This document shows positions 32,506 to 44,563 of a DNA stretch of 64,000 bases, piece by piece. The translations under genes were made by a program, and so were the position numbers. How positions within the stretch are numbered: position 1 is the first letter of the stretch; each line of letters begins with the position of its first letter. The stretch comes from Myxocyprinus asiaticus (taxonomy: Eukaryota > Chordata > Actinopteri > Cypriniformes > Catostomidae): the NCBI RefSeq assembly GCF_019703515.2, contig NC_059348.1, forward strand, positions 26,070,656 through 26,134,655. Direction: 5' to 3'. The notes below the pieces were generated by a model that was given only the letters and a program-made list of their open reading frames with translations, was not told the DNA's origin and made no database searches.

Positions 32506-34242
32506 ATGAACCCTCTCCATCTACTCTTTCCAGTTTTAAACTTCCAACTACTGATGAAATATCTAGTATTATTCGAAAATCCAAATCCACTACTTGTCAG
32601 CTTGATCCCTTTCCCACACTTGCCTAGTTAAAGCCTGCCTACCTACTCTAATCTCTTTAATAACTGATATTATACATTCTTCCCTTACTTCTGGTCTTGT
32701 TCCTTTATCTCTTAAAACTGCTGCAATAACTCCAATACTCAAGAAACCTGGTGCGGACCCTACCAATTTTGATAATTATCGACCTATCTCTAATTTACCA
32801 TTCCTTTCTAAAACATTGGAAAGGATAGTTGCAGCACAGGTTCAAGTTCATCTTTTGGACAATAAATTGTTTGAACAATTTCAGTCAGGTTTTCGCCCGC
32901 TTCATAGTATGGAGACTGCTCTGGTTAAAATGACTAATGATCTATTGATGGCAGCTGATTCAGGATTTGTAACTATACTTATTCTCCTCGATTTAAGTGC
33001 AGCCTTCGATACCATCTCACATAACATCCTCTTCAAGAGATTAGCCTCTATTGGGATCATTGATATTCCTCTTTCCTGGTTCAGATCTTATCTCTCTGGC
33101 CGCACTCAGTTTGTCCAATTTAAAACATTTCGATCCCAGTCTTCCCCAGTCACTACTGGTGTTCCTCAGGGTTCTGTTTTAGGTCCCCTTTTATTTATTA
33201 TTTACCTTCTTCCCCTTGGTCATATGTTTAGGAAATTTGGAATTAATTTCCATTGCTGTGCAGATGACACCCAGCTCTACATGTCTTCCCAACCTAACTT
33301 TACCCTTCCTCCGTCCTCCCTTTCTGATTGCTTTGTTGAAATTAAATCTTGGTTTTCATGTAACTTCCTTAAACTCAACAGTGATAAAACTGAGGTTCTC
33401 CTAGTTGGTACTAAATCTAATTTGGCCAAAACTGACCGTTTCTTTTTTATTATTAACAATTCCGTAGTCTCTCCATCCCCTCAGGTTAAGAGTCTGGGTG
33501 TCATTCTCGACAGCAGTTTATCTTTTGAAGCACATCATGTGACATGTCAATAATATTACTCGGTCTGCGTATTGCCATTTACATAATATTAATTGTCTCC
33601 ACCCCTCTCTCACATCAAATAGTACCGCCATTCTTATACATGCCTTGGTCACATCACGTATTGATTACTGTAACTCTCTTCTTACCGGTCTCCCTTTCAA
33701 GCTTCTTCATAAACTTCAGTTAGTCCAGAACTCAGCTGCTCAGATCATTACCAGAACTTCCTCCATACAACATATTTCCCCTGTCCTTCAATAGTTACAC
33801 TGGCTCCCTGTGAAATATCGCATTGATTTTAAGATTTTGCTTCTTACTTTTAAGGCCTTTCATAATCTTGCACCTCCGTACCTTTCTGATCTTCTTCAAA
33901 TCTACATACCCACTCGTTCTCTTAGATCTTCATCGTCTATCTCTCTCACTATACCGTCTGTCCATTTGACCACCATGGGGTCCAGAGCCAGTGCTGCCCC
34001 TTGTATCTGGAATTCACTAACACATGACATCCTTAATAGTGATAGTATCCATACTTTTAAATCCTGTCTTAAGACTCATCTTTTTAAACTGGCTTTTTGG
34101 CTTCTGACAAACTTTGATTCAATGGTTACATTTAAACCAAGTATGTCTTGAGGTGAATTTTTGTTCATAGTGTACTATTTTATATTGTGGTGTCCTTGAG
34201 TGTCTTGAAAGGCTCCTATAAATAAAATGAATTATTATTATT
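32506..34242 (+). mobile_element. 5'-truncated L2-clade LINE with 8-bp target duplication
   Basis: Flanked by ACTCCCTT at 32498-32505 and 34243-34250. A plus-strand RT frame (32816-33553) carries [46 protein letters not shown] and CADDTQL; the catalytic motif is CADD where the clade usually has YADD. The C-terminal domain is at 33810-34151. A short break lies between 33550 and 33800, with a stop near 33790. The 3' end is an ATT repeat (34230-34242), typical of L2. Confidence 0.88.
32816..33553 (+). pseudogene. L2 reverse transcriptase fragment
   Basis: A 245-codon frame with RT motifs A (LSAAFDT), B ([13 protein letters not shown]), C (CADDTQLY) and D/E ([16 protein letters not shown]). The upstream finger motif [11 protein letters not shown] is in the same region but reached only by a frameshift. 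Confidence 0.8.
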
Positions 34243-34820
34243 ACTCCCTTGAAGGCATCAACCAAGCACGCGATGCGCGTGAGCTGAAATTTTTGTGATT
34301 AAATACAATAAATGTAATGCCATTTAATTCAAAAGTATACTACTGATTTGTCTGGCTAGACGTATTTGGGGAGAAACACTGATGGAGGAATTTGTTCTAT
34401 TTCCAGTTCAACCTTGATGTGCAGTTTACGTGTTCATGACTGAACATATAGCCTAAAACTGAAATACGCCGCGTTATGGACGTTATTTTAATAACATATC
34501 TCAGAAGCGCCATTGTTCTGTTTCCTTTCATCCACTGCTTATCTTCCTCTGTTCACTATACCGTCAGTACTTCTACTTGCCACCTATTTGGAATAGTCCA
34601 CTTTCTGCTGGGGGGGCATTACTTACACGACTAATACAATGATTAATATTCATCCAATTAATCCTATATAAAATGTGTTTTTTTTTCAGTCTAAAGATCT
34701 ATTTAAATTAAGTACTTTCAGAAGCGTAATCGTTACTGTAAAAATATTTTAAATGAATCGCTTCAAGCTTTTGGGGTTCCCCTCGATGTAGTGTAATGAC
34801 TTTGTCTGTGCTTCAGGACC
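34243..34820. other. Intergenic, upstream of the candidate znf644 exon
   Basis: No repeats or coding sequence recognised. It may include the znf644 promoter; there is no obvious TATA box just upstream of 34820. Confidence 0.4.
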
Positions 34821-34821
34821 A

Positions 34822-34923
34822 TCGAGCAAACATGGCGGCTTCGCTATAGATGGAAAGCTAGAGCGAGGAAAAATGAAATGATTTCGCTTCAGTGTTATTG
34901 TTCACAATCGCAACAGCAAAAAG
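34822..34923 (+). other. znf644: Candidate untranslated first exon of znf644
   Basis: The stretch contains AACATGGCGGCTTCG, an ATGGCGGC word like the YY1 sites found just downstream of many housekeeping transcription starts. It ends at a plausible donor, CAAAAAG|GTAGGC. It is the only promoter-like sequence on the plus strand upstream of the znf644 coding exon, about 18 kb away. No long frame starts here, so it would be 5' UTR. Inferred, not demonstrated. Confidence 0.4.
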
Positions 34924-36418
34924 GTAGGCCAAAACGTAATTGCCAACAACATTTAAAGGTGAAATTATGTCTCCAATATTCTTTCAGATGCAAGGGGTTT
35001 GAAGCTTGATGTGGAGTGTAATGGGCTTTATTGCTACCTTGCTAACATACTCTCACATTATTTGTTAACAGTAATGCATTCAAAAGAAATATGTCAAAAA
35101 TGTATTTCAAGTAATTAATGCACTGCATTACTGATCTGCACTGCCAGCTTGATTTAATAAAAAAGATTAGTAAATTGGTTGTAGTGTTGCATGCAAGGCA
35201 TGTAATGATGTTTTGTCAACCACTATGGAAAATGGCACTTGATCCAACAAAAATATAATGTGCTTTTGGGGAATTAAATTACGACGTTAATTTCTGAGTC
35301 CATGACAAGTGTTAATGCTTTTAAACGTGAAATCTATGCGTTTTGCTCATAGAGAAGTTGTCCTATCTCAGAACATGTGATTGCATACTTTTGTGTCACT
35401 ATCTATTCAAAAGATTTCCTAACGTTATCTGTCGTTGTTTCATATTTTCTTTGTACAGTATGTATTAATGCACAAACGTAATTAAAATTCCTTCCTATAT
35501 GTTTTATGTAAATTGTACCATTTGTGTTCATGTTCCTGCTATGGATCAGCTTCAAGTTAGTGTTATACATTAGTGTTATAATAACAGGTTTAGGTCTAAT
35601 TTTATATGAGATTTTCATTACCACTTTCACATCTTTAGCCAGTTTAAGTATTTTAAGCTCAGCTTTGCAGGACCATCCAGTGGGGATGCTTGGCCATATG
35701 TAGGCATGTTGTGCAATAGAGCCTGATTGGCTTACCAATTTTATACATGTCATTGAAACTCAGTAAGTTTTGCCATTGTTTACCTGCTGCAGATGAGCAG
35801 CATGCATTAGCAAAAGTGAATAATTTACTTTAATGTGTCAGTGATCTGGCGCTGCACTTCTGATATATAATATAGGAAATTAAATACAGTTATGTCCAAA
35901 GTACAAAATGTAATCATCTGTGTAATTCAGCAACAACATGTTTTATCAGGCTGCAATATGTGCACTGTTTAGATTATATGAATTAATTGGCATTACATTA
36001 GTCAGAGTTAATTGTCTGTTAAGTTGTCTCATCTCCACTTTTTATACCGCACCATTATCATCTTCAAAATTCATTACTTGAGCCAATATGTATTTGTAGT
36101 TAAGATGTTCTTCTACTGGTTTTCTGATTATACTCACATATGTTACTTATACTGTACATTATACATCTCAACAATACAAAATAAAAGGCCTCAACTCCCT
36201 TTTTTTAATGGTCGATGGCCTTTAGTTTAAATCACAGCCATGAATCATGATTTGCTACTTGCTATTGTTAGGAACATATCTCTTAAGTTACACTATAGAG
36301 CTCAACAGTGCCAACCCAAGTCATTTTCCTATTCATTTCTTCCCTAGGGATTTCATTAAATCACGGCAAGGGCGCAATGGTAATAGCCTCAGAACTACGT
36401 CTAAATGTGTATCGACTA
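34924..36418. other. znf644 intron 1, left part, no element recognised
   Basis: AT-rich, largely unique-looking sequence. Small frames on either strand have no domain. Confidence 0.4.
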
Positions 36419-36531
36419 AATCAAATCAAATCATTTTTATTGTCACACAGCCATATACACAAGTGCAATGGTGTGTGAAATTCTTGGGTGCAGTTCCGAT
36501 CAAAGCAGTCGTGACAGTGATGAGACATATA

Positions 36532-37855
36532 CAGTGCATCCGGAAAGTATTCACAGCGCTTCACTTTTTCCACATTTTGTTATGTTACAGCCTTATTCCA
36601 AAATGGATTAAATTAATTATTTTCCTCAACATTCTACTAACAATACCCCATAATGACAATGTGAAAGAAGTTTGTTTGAAATAAAAAAATCACATGTACT
36701 TAAGTATTCACAGCCTTTGCCATGACACTCAAAATTGAGCTCAGGTGCATCCTGTTTCCACTGATCATCCTTGAGATGTTTCTACAACTTGATTGGAGTC
36801 CACCTGTGGTACATTCAGTTGATTGGACATGATTTGGAAAGGCACACACCTGTCTATATAAGGTCCCACAGTTAACAGTGCATGTCAGAGTACAAACCAA
36901 GCCATGAAGTTCAAGGAATTGTCTGTAGACCTCTCTGCAGCACTCCACCAATCAGGCCTGTATGGTAGAGTGGCCAGATGGAAGCCACTCCTCAGTAAAA
37001 GGCACATGACAGCCTGCCTGGAGTTTGCCAAAAGGCACCTGAAGGACTCTCAGACCATGAGAAACAAAGATTGAACTCTTTGGCCTGAATGGCATGCGTC
37101 ATGTCTGGAGGAAACCAGGCACCGCTCATCACCTGGCCAATACCATCCCTACAGTGAAGCATGGTGGTGGCAGCATCATGCTGTGGGGATGTTTTTCAGC
37201 GGCAGGAACTGGGAGACTAGTCAGGATCGAGGGAAATATATGAATGCAGCAATGTACAGAGACATCCTTGATGATAACCAGCTCCAGAGCGCTCTGGACT
37301 TCAGACTGGGGCGAAGGTTCATCTTCCAACAGGACAATGACCCTAAGCACACAGCCAAGATAACAAAGGAGTGGCTCCGGGACAACTCTGTGAATGTCCT
37401 TGAGTGGCCCAGCCAGAGCCCAGACTTGAACCCGATTGAACATCTCTGGAGAGATCTGAAAATGGCTGTGCACCGACGCTCCCCATCCAACCTGATGGAG
37501 CTTGAGAGGTCCTGCAAAGAAGAATGGGAGAAACTGCCCAAAAATAGGTGTGCCAAGCTTGTAGCATCATATTCAAAAAGACTTGAGGCTGTAATTGGTG
37601 CCAAATGTGCTTCAAAAAAGTATTGAGCAAAGGCTGTGAATAGTTATGTACATGTGATTTTTTTTATTTATTTTCTATTTTTTTTTCTTTTTAATACATT
37701 TGCAAAGATTTCAAACAAACTTCTTTCACGTTGTCATTATGGGGTATTGTTTGTAGAATTTTGAGGAAAATAATGAATTTAATCCATTTTGGAATAAGGC
37801 TGTAACACAAAATGTGGAAAAAGTGAAGCGCTGTGAATACTTTCCGGATGCACTG
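36532..37855 (+). mobile_element. Tc1-type transposon, internally deleted
   Basis: TIRs begin CAGTGCATCCGGAAAGTATT and end AATACTTTCCGGATGCACTG, flanked by TA at 36530-36531 and 37856-37857. The transposase remnant (about 36900-37626, plus strand) lacks most of the N-terminal DNA-binding domain. It retains [11 protein letters not shown] and [11 protein letters not shown], holding the second and third catalytic acids of the DDE triad. Confidence 0.9.
37183..37626 (+). pseudogene. Tc1 transposase C-terminal fragment
   Basis: 147 codons covering the second half of the DDE domain. The first catalytic aspartate region and the paired-like HTH domain are missing or out of frame, so it cannot be a working enzyme. 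Confidence 0.8.
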
Positions 37856-38192
37856 TACAAATTTACAATAACATAAAATTAACACAACACAATTTAAAGT
37901 CTAATATACACATAATTACACACAACACAATATACAAATAATAACATACAATGTACAGTATACAATATAGATACACATTATTCAATAAAAATAGTATATA
38001 TAGAATGTACAGTAGATTGTACTGTATTGACGTTCAGGCTGTCGGTTGATAGTAAGTTGTTAAGAGAGAATATAATAATATAATTTATGACAGTCCGGTG
38101 TGAGATGTAAGAGTAATAAAGTGCAGTGCGCATGTATTTTGATCATGGGAGATCAAGAGTTCAAAAGTCTGATTGCTTGGTGGAAGAAGCTA

Positions 38193-38546
38193 TCATGGAG
38201 TCGGCTGGTGCGGGTCCTGATACCGCCTGCCTGATGGTAGCAGTGAGAACAGCCCATGGCTCGGGTGGCTGGAGTCTCTGATGATCTTCCGACCTTTTTT
38301 CACACACCGCCTGGTATATATGTCCTGGAGTGAGGGAAGCTCTCCTCCGATGATGTGTCTGGCAGTTCGCACCACGCTTTGCAGTGCTTTGCGGTTGTGG
38401 GCTGTGCTATTGCCGTACCAGGCGGAGATGCAGCCAGTCAGGATGCTCTCTACAGTGCAGGTGTAGAACCGTGTGAGGATGTGGCGGTTCATTCCAAACT
38501 TCCTCAGCCGTCTCAGGAAGAAGAGGCGCCAATGAGCCTTCTTCAC
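38193..38546 (-). pseudogene. Rex1-like ORF2 C-terminal domain
   Basis: Reads MKKAHWRLFFLRRLRKFGMN then TRFYTCTVESILTGC and ARHIIGGELPSLQDIYTRRC, the conserved C-terminal domain of this LINE group. It is separated from the RT frame by a break near 38560-38700. Confidence 0.8.
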
Positions 38547-38700
38547 AACGACTTAAGTGTGGATGGACCATGTGAGTTCTTTAGTGATGTGGACACCCAG
38601 GAACTTGAAGCTGCTGACTCACTCCACTGGTGCTCCATTGATGGTGATGGGACTGTGTTCTCTGTATTTTCTTCTGAAGTCCACCACAAGCTCCTTTGTC

Positions 38701-39858
38701 TTACTGACGTTGAGGGAGAGGTTGTGCTCCTGACACCAGTGTCAGAATGTGCACTTCCTCTCTGTAGGCTGTTTCATCTTTGTCAGTGATCAGACCTACC
38801 ACCGTCGTGTCATCAGCAAACTTGATGGCATTGGAGCTATGTGTTGCCACACAGTCATGTGTGTACAAGGAATACAAGAGTGGGCTGAGAACACAGCCCT
38901 GTGGGGCTCCAGTGTTGAGGGTCAGTGACGAGGAGATGTTACTGCCCATTCTAACCACCTGGTGTCTGCTTGACAGGAAGTCCAGGATCCAGTTATCAAG
39001 CTTGGAGAGCACTATGGTGTTGAATGCTGAGCTGTAGTCTACAAACAACATTCTCACATAAGTTTTCTTTTTTTCCAGGTGGGAGAGAGCAGTGTGTATT
39101 GTAGATGCAATGGCATAATCAGTGGAGCGGTTGTTGCGGTAAGCAAACTGCAATGGGTCTAGAGAGAGAGGCAGCACAGAGCAGATGTAATCTCTGATTA
39201 GTCTCTCAAAGCATTTGCTGATGATGGGGGTCAGAGCAACAGGACGCCAGTCATTTAAGCAAGTGATTTTTGATTGCTTTGGAACAGGCACAATGGTGGA
39301 TGTTTTAAAGCATGTCGGGACTACAGACAAAGAGAGGGAAAGGTTGAAAATGCCCGTAAAAACACCAGCCAGCTGGTTCGCGCACGCTCTGATGACGCGG
39401 CCCGGAATTCCGCCTGGGCCCGCGGCTTTGCGGATATTCACCCGTCGGAAGGATCGGGTTACATCCGCTACAGAGACGGAGAGTGAACTAACCTCTGTAG
39501 CTTCGGCCGCGAGAGCTCTCTCTGCAAGGGCGGTGTTATTTCCCTCAAAACGAGCATAAAAAGTATTTAGCTCATCCGGGAGAGAGGCAGTGGTGTTCAT
39601 GGCGGAGTTTTTATTCCCTTTAAAGTCCGTGATGATGTTAATTCCCTGCCACATGCTTCTAGAGTTGGTGGTGTTAAACTGTCCTTCAATCTTGTTCCTG
39701 TACTGGCATTTTGCTGTTCTGATAACTGGCTTGTTTATGCTCCTCCACGTTCCCGGAATTAAAAGCGGAAGTCCGCACATTAAGTGTCGCGCGAACATCG
39801 CTATTAATCCATGGCTTCTGGTTCGGATAGATCTGTGTTGTTCTGGTCGGAACAACAT
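38701..39858 (-). pseudogene. Rex1-like reverse transcriptase
   Basis: A 385-codon frame containing the RT fingers ([20 protein letters not shown]), motif A (VDYSSAFNT), motif B (APQGCVLSPLLYSLYTHDC) and motif C (KFADDTTVVG). It is one of the longest open LINE frames in the window. Confidence 0.85.
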
Positions 39859-40916
39859 CCTCTATGCACTTTCTGATGAAACACATTACGCTATCAGCGT
39901 AAAGCTTGATGTCGTCATCAGAGGCGGACCGGAACATCTACCAGTCCGTGTGATCAAAACAGTCTTGTAGCGTAGAGTCTGATTGGTCCGACCAGCACTG
40001 GATCGTTCTGAGGGTGGGTGCTTGCTGTTTCAGTTTCTGCCTGTAAGCGGGCAGAAGCAGAATGGAAGAGTGGTCCGATTTGCCAAATGGTGGGCGGGGG
40101 AGGGATTTGTAGCCATCCCGGAAGGGAGAGTAGCAATGGTCCAAAACCCGGTCCCCTCGTGTGTTGAAACTAATGTGCTGGTGGTATTTTGGTGCGACTG
40201 ATTTGAAAGTCCCCGGTCACAATGAACGCGGCCTCAGGGTACACGGTTTCCTGCTTGTTTATACTCCCATACAGTTCCTTGAGTGCCCGGTCTGTGTCAG
40301 CTTGTGGTGGGATATACACAGCTGTGATAATGACCTCTGTGAATTCCCTCGGTAGCCAGAATGGTCGACACAGAAGCATGAGGAATTCCAGATCAGGAGA
40401 GCAGAAAGACTTGATAGAATGTACGTTCCTGTGATCACACCAGGATTTGTTGATCATAAAACATACACCACCACCTCTGCTTTTACCTGAGAGGTCTTTC
40501 GCTCTGTCCGCTCGGTGCACGGAGAACCCTGCGGGTTCAGTGGCCGAGTCTGGAATCTCAGCAGACATCCAAGTTTCCGTAAGGCAGATAATGCAGCAGT
40601 CCCTCGTCTCTCATTGGAAAGAGATCCACGCTTTCAGCTCGCAGAGCTTGTTATCCAGAGACTGAACATTTGCCAGTAGAATACTGGGTAGCAGGGGTCG
40701 ATTTGTGCGGCGTCTTACTCTGATGAGAACGCCGGCTCTGTTTCCCCTTTTCCTCCTGCGTTTCCGTGGCTGTGCAGCACAGACAAAGGGCTCCGCTTGC
40801 GTGTTTGTAAACAGCGGGTCGGCATTGAGGAATTTGAAGTCCGGTTTACGGTGTATTGCTGAACCAATGTCCAAAATTGTTTGTCTATCGTAAATAATAA
40901 GGCAGACAACATCCAA
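39686..40916 (-). pseudogene. Rex1-like endonuclease pieces
   Basis: Frames at 40916-40611, 40568-40170 and 39937-39686 hold, in order, SILLANVQSLDNKLCELKAW, GGGVCFMINKSWC with VIITAVYIPPQAD and VTGDFQ, and a linker region. These are AP-endonuclease motifs interrupted by at least two frameshifts. Confidence 0.75.
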
Positions 40917-41067
40917 GACAAAAAAAACATAAGAATTGTAAACAAAACAAACAAAACACTACCATGTTGTGTCGGAGCTCGCAACGCAGCAGCCATACTC
41001 GGCGCCATCTTGAGTCGATTAGGGCTGTCAATTGGTTAAAGATTTTCATCAAATTAATTACATGATG

Positions 41068-41221
41068 CACAGTTTGCTCAGTGGTTAGCACTGTTGCCTC
41101 GCAGCAAGAAGGTGACAGGTTGCGTCAGGATGGGCATCTGGTGTAAAACCCGTGCCAAGTCGGATATGCAGATCATGGATGGTCTGCTGTGGCAACCCCT
41201 AATGGGAGCAGCCGAAAGAAG
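41068..41221 (+). mobile_element. DANA-type SINE
   Basis: The tRNA-like head CTCAGTGGTTAGCACTGTTG with CCTCGCAGCAAGAAGG leads to the conserved 3' part CTGTGGCAACCCCTAATGGG and AGCAGCCGAAAGAAG. It is flanked by AATTACATGATG and AATTACACAATG, an imperfect target duplication. Confidence 0.8.
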
Positions 41222-44200
41222 AATTACACAATGTGCTGTTAAATTAATTGTGATTAATTTAATTAATCACATTCAGCAGTATTTGCTGAGAAAAGCCCCC
41301 AAATAAAAATAATTAAATAATGATGAAATAATTGTATTTAAATAATTTTAAATAGTCTATAATATACATACAGTAGAATATAATTCAGATAACAGTGCAT
41401 TACAATATTGTGGCAGACAAGTAAAGCATTGATTAGACAATACAAAAAGTGGTTTTAGAAGGCAAGAAAGAGGTTTTTTTCATATCATTCAACATAAGCC
41501 TATTATTGGCCTACAGTCCACAGTGATCCAATTTGCAATTGATCTCATCAATCTGTCTGAAGTAAACGTATTATAAGGGCTTTTCAAAGTATGCATCTAT
41601 GTACACATGAGACAGACGGACGCTTTTGGAGCGTCTCACTTTGGTTGTGTCGCATCATAAACAAAGTATTTAAGATGCTGTGCCAAGTTTTACGTAGTTT
41701 GAAACTTAGAAAAGCCCACCTCGAGAACCCTGCATTCAGAATTGCGCTCCATCCAGCTGTGTTTGAATGCAAGAACACCTTCTTATCTTGTGCTGTTTAC
41801 TTTCAGTTAGCGTGGTTTGTTTTCTGTACCTGTACTGCTGGAGTTGCACTTACTGCCCCCTACTGACCGAGACTCATAAAAACATGAAGTTGAACATTCC
41901 TTGTTGTGGTCCGATGGTCATGATTAAAGGGATAGTTCACCCAATAATTAAAATTCTCTCATTATTTACTCACCCTCATGATATCCCAGGTATGTATGAC
42001 TTTCTTTCTTCACCAGAACACATGAAGAAAAATAGAAAAATATCTCAGCTCAGTAGATCCTTAAAATGCAAGTGGATGGCGATTTCTCTTTTGAAGCTCC
42101 AAAAATCACAGACAGTTAGCATAAACGTCATCGCTTTGACACTAGGTGTTAAATTAATGTCTTCTAAAGTGACATGATTGCTTTTGTTGCGAAAAAGATA
42201 AATATTTAAGTACTTTTTTTTTCATAATCGATCATCGTGGAAATTAACGATCAATTAATCGATTAATTGTTAACGTTCATACCGCAAAACTCACGTGGAG
42301 GACTCCAAATAATATGTGCATGTAGCCTGCTGTTTAAATATAATTTAAATTATTACACTTAAGAAATGCAAGTATTGGCATTGTCCTCTTAAAATATTCT
42401 TAGTTCAGTGTATTTTAATACATTTAGACTGTTTAGTACAAATTTGTTAATTGTTTAATTACAGTTAATGAATTACAGTTAGTAATAACTTGTAAACAGG
42501 ATATATAACTTGTTTATATATTTGAGTTCATTAAAACTTAATGTTGTGGATCGTGAGATATTTTGGACCTTTGGACATAATTTTTTATTTGAAATTAAAT
42601 CATAACACACTGCATAAACACAGTAGCCTGCATAACATACCAAGTGTGCTGTTGAGATGTCAGCTGAATCTGCTTTCCCGGAGATTACAGACGTAATTGT
42701 AGGTTGGAATGAAACAAGGAGACCAGTGGCCGGTCACACCAGCTATACGTAAGTTACAACTTAGCCTAGTTGTGGCGTAAATGGGCACTAAGTCACAATT
42801 TACGCACTATTCAATATTTGAGCGTTGTTCCATTAAACTTAGGTAGAATACGACCCTATGTATAAACTAAATATTTACGGAAGCCTCCGACCAGGCATAA
42901 CGGATGGAATAAAAAAGCAGACTGATATTTTATGACATCAATGAGCTCATGTTTTGCATGACAGGCATCAATCATTTCGACATACAGTATGACATTTTTT
43001 TACTTTTAAGTGGCTTTTCAGCATGAAACCGATCTAACGGTGCAGTTTTCAGGGTATGTCACCCGGTGTCAACACATTCAAAATATATCTAGGATATTAA
43101 AATGAAAAAATTTATATTTTTCCAGCCTGTTGTATTACTATTTATTTGTCACCCCTTATTTATTTTAGTTACAGTTCCTATATGTTGTTATTTACACAGG
43201 GCAAATATACTGTTTATCAAATCTACTTCTATTACGTATCGTATTTTAATGGGGATATAATTTATTACAGCTGACAGTTACATGAGCAAACAAGGTTTGA
43301 ACATCAACCGTAACAAGATCAAATTAAAGTTCACAGCTTTTTAACACTTCTTTGTACAAATTTGAAGGCTGTTTATTGGATAAATACAGGTAAACGTCAT
43401 ATTATGCGACTACACATTACTTTATGGAGAGTTTACTACCTACTAGTTAAGTCTTGCCTTAAGAACAGGTGGTGCAACCAAATTAGACACTGACTTAGTT
43501 ACAAACTAACTAGTAGTTACTAAGCCCTTAGTGTGAACTTTACGTCCTAACTTACATGAGAACTTGCGCACATCAGGTGCAAACCTACCCAGCAGATCAA
43601 CTGTGCTAGTTTTCATGTTGTACTTTAACACACTAACACAGTGTATGCAGAAAAAATAATGTTCATTTATAGAGAAACGCTCCAATACTAATTACATTGA
43701 CTCTGACAAGACATAACATGCAGGGCGCAAGCACCCTCTAGCGGCGGGTGACTGTATAGACAGCCTTATCAAAGTCTGCTAGCATGGTTACTGAACGCAT
43801 TTGTCCTGAAATTAATTAATCGACGATCAATAAGCTTTATTGATCAAATTATTAATGGCGATTAGAGGTCAACCGACAGTGGATTTTACCGATACCGATA
43901 ACTAAGTTGGGCAGTACCTGCCGATAACAGATTAATCAACCGATTTTTTTTTAAATTGTTACAGAATGAAAAAATAACACTCAAAGTAAAATAGTGCTGA
44001 AATTTATTACAAAAATAAACAGTACTGACTGAACCATGAAAATGTATTGTACTAAATATATAAATATTAATATATATGAACTAATATTCTAATTTTAAAG
44101 TCAGCTGATTTTTAAATTGACGTTGTTTCCTTAGTCCACAAGAGGGCACAATAAATACATAAACCATTCAACACCATTATATTATTGCATAGAACATTCC

Positions 44201-44563
44201 TATCCTGGCTGTTAAAAAAGAGCATTTCATTTTAACTAATGCGCATAAAATAAATGAATAAAAAGTTTTAGTTGGTCCATTTTCTCAAATGTTAAGTCAA
44301 AAGTAAAATGAGGGGGGAAAACGGCTCAATAGACAGTTCACATGGTGTTACACTTGCACTGATTCCTACTACTCCAGACTCAAAGCTTCATAATAACAGC
44401 AAAATACCACATTGTTTTTATTCAGTACAGTTGTATGTAGAGTAACAATATTCACAGATAGCAGTGGTATTCGGTTGAACTCAGTGGTGAAGCGGCTCAG
44501 ACTATGAGCCGTTCAAACAGACGGAACACAACAGACTGGAACCGAATGCGAGGATTCTGAGAC

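Larger units (their letters stand above)
36419..41012 (-). mobile_element. Rex1-like LINE, split by a Tc1
   Basis: Minus-strand LINE. The 5' end is near 41012 (CGGCGCCATCTTGAG on plus). AP-type endonuclease pieces lie at 40916-39686, and RT at 39858-38701 with MLFVDYSSAFNTI, TGAPQGCVLSPLLYSLYTHD and FADDTTVVG. A C-terminal part follows at 38546-38193. The 3' end is a GATTT repeat near 36420-36432. The SSAFNT motif and the overall layout point to the Rex1 (CR1-related) group of teleosts. A Tc1 (36532-37855) sits in its 3' UTR. Flanks give TCGACTA and TCGATTA, a possible imperfect target duplication. Several frameshifts. Confidence 0.82.

Noticed and set aside
38355..38789. Plus-strand frame of 144 codons
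   Set aside because: Antisense of the Rex1-like LINE C-terminal and RT region.
41068..41140. tRNA gene on plus strand
   Set aside because: It is the head of a DANA-type SINE with the characteristic 3' part following.
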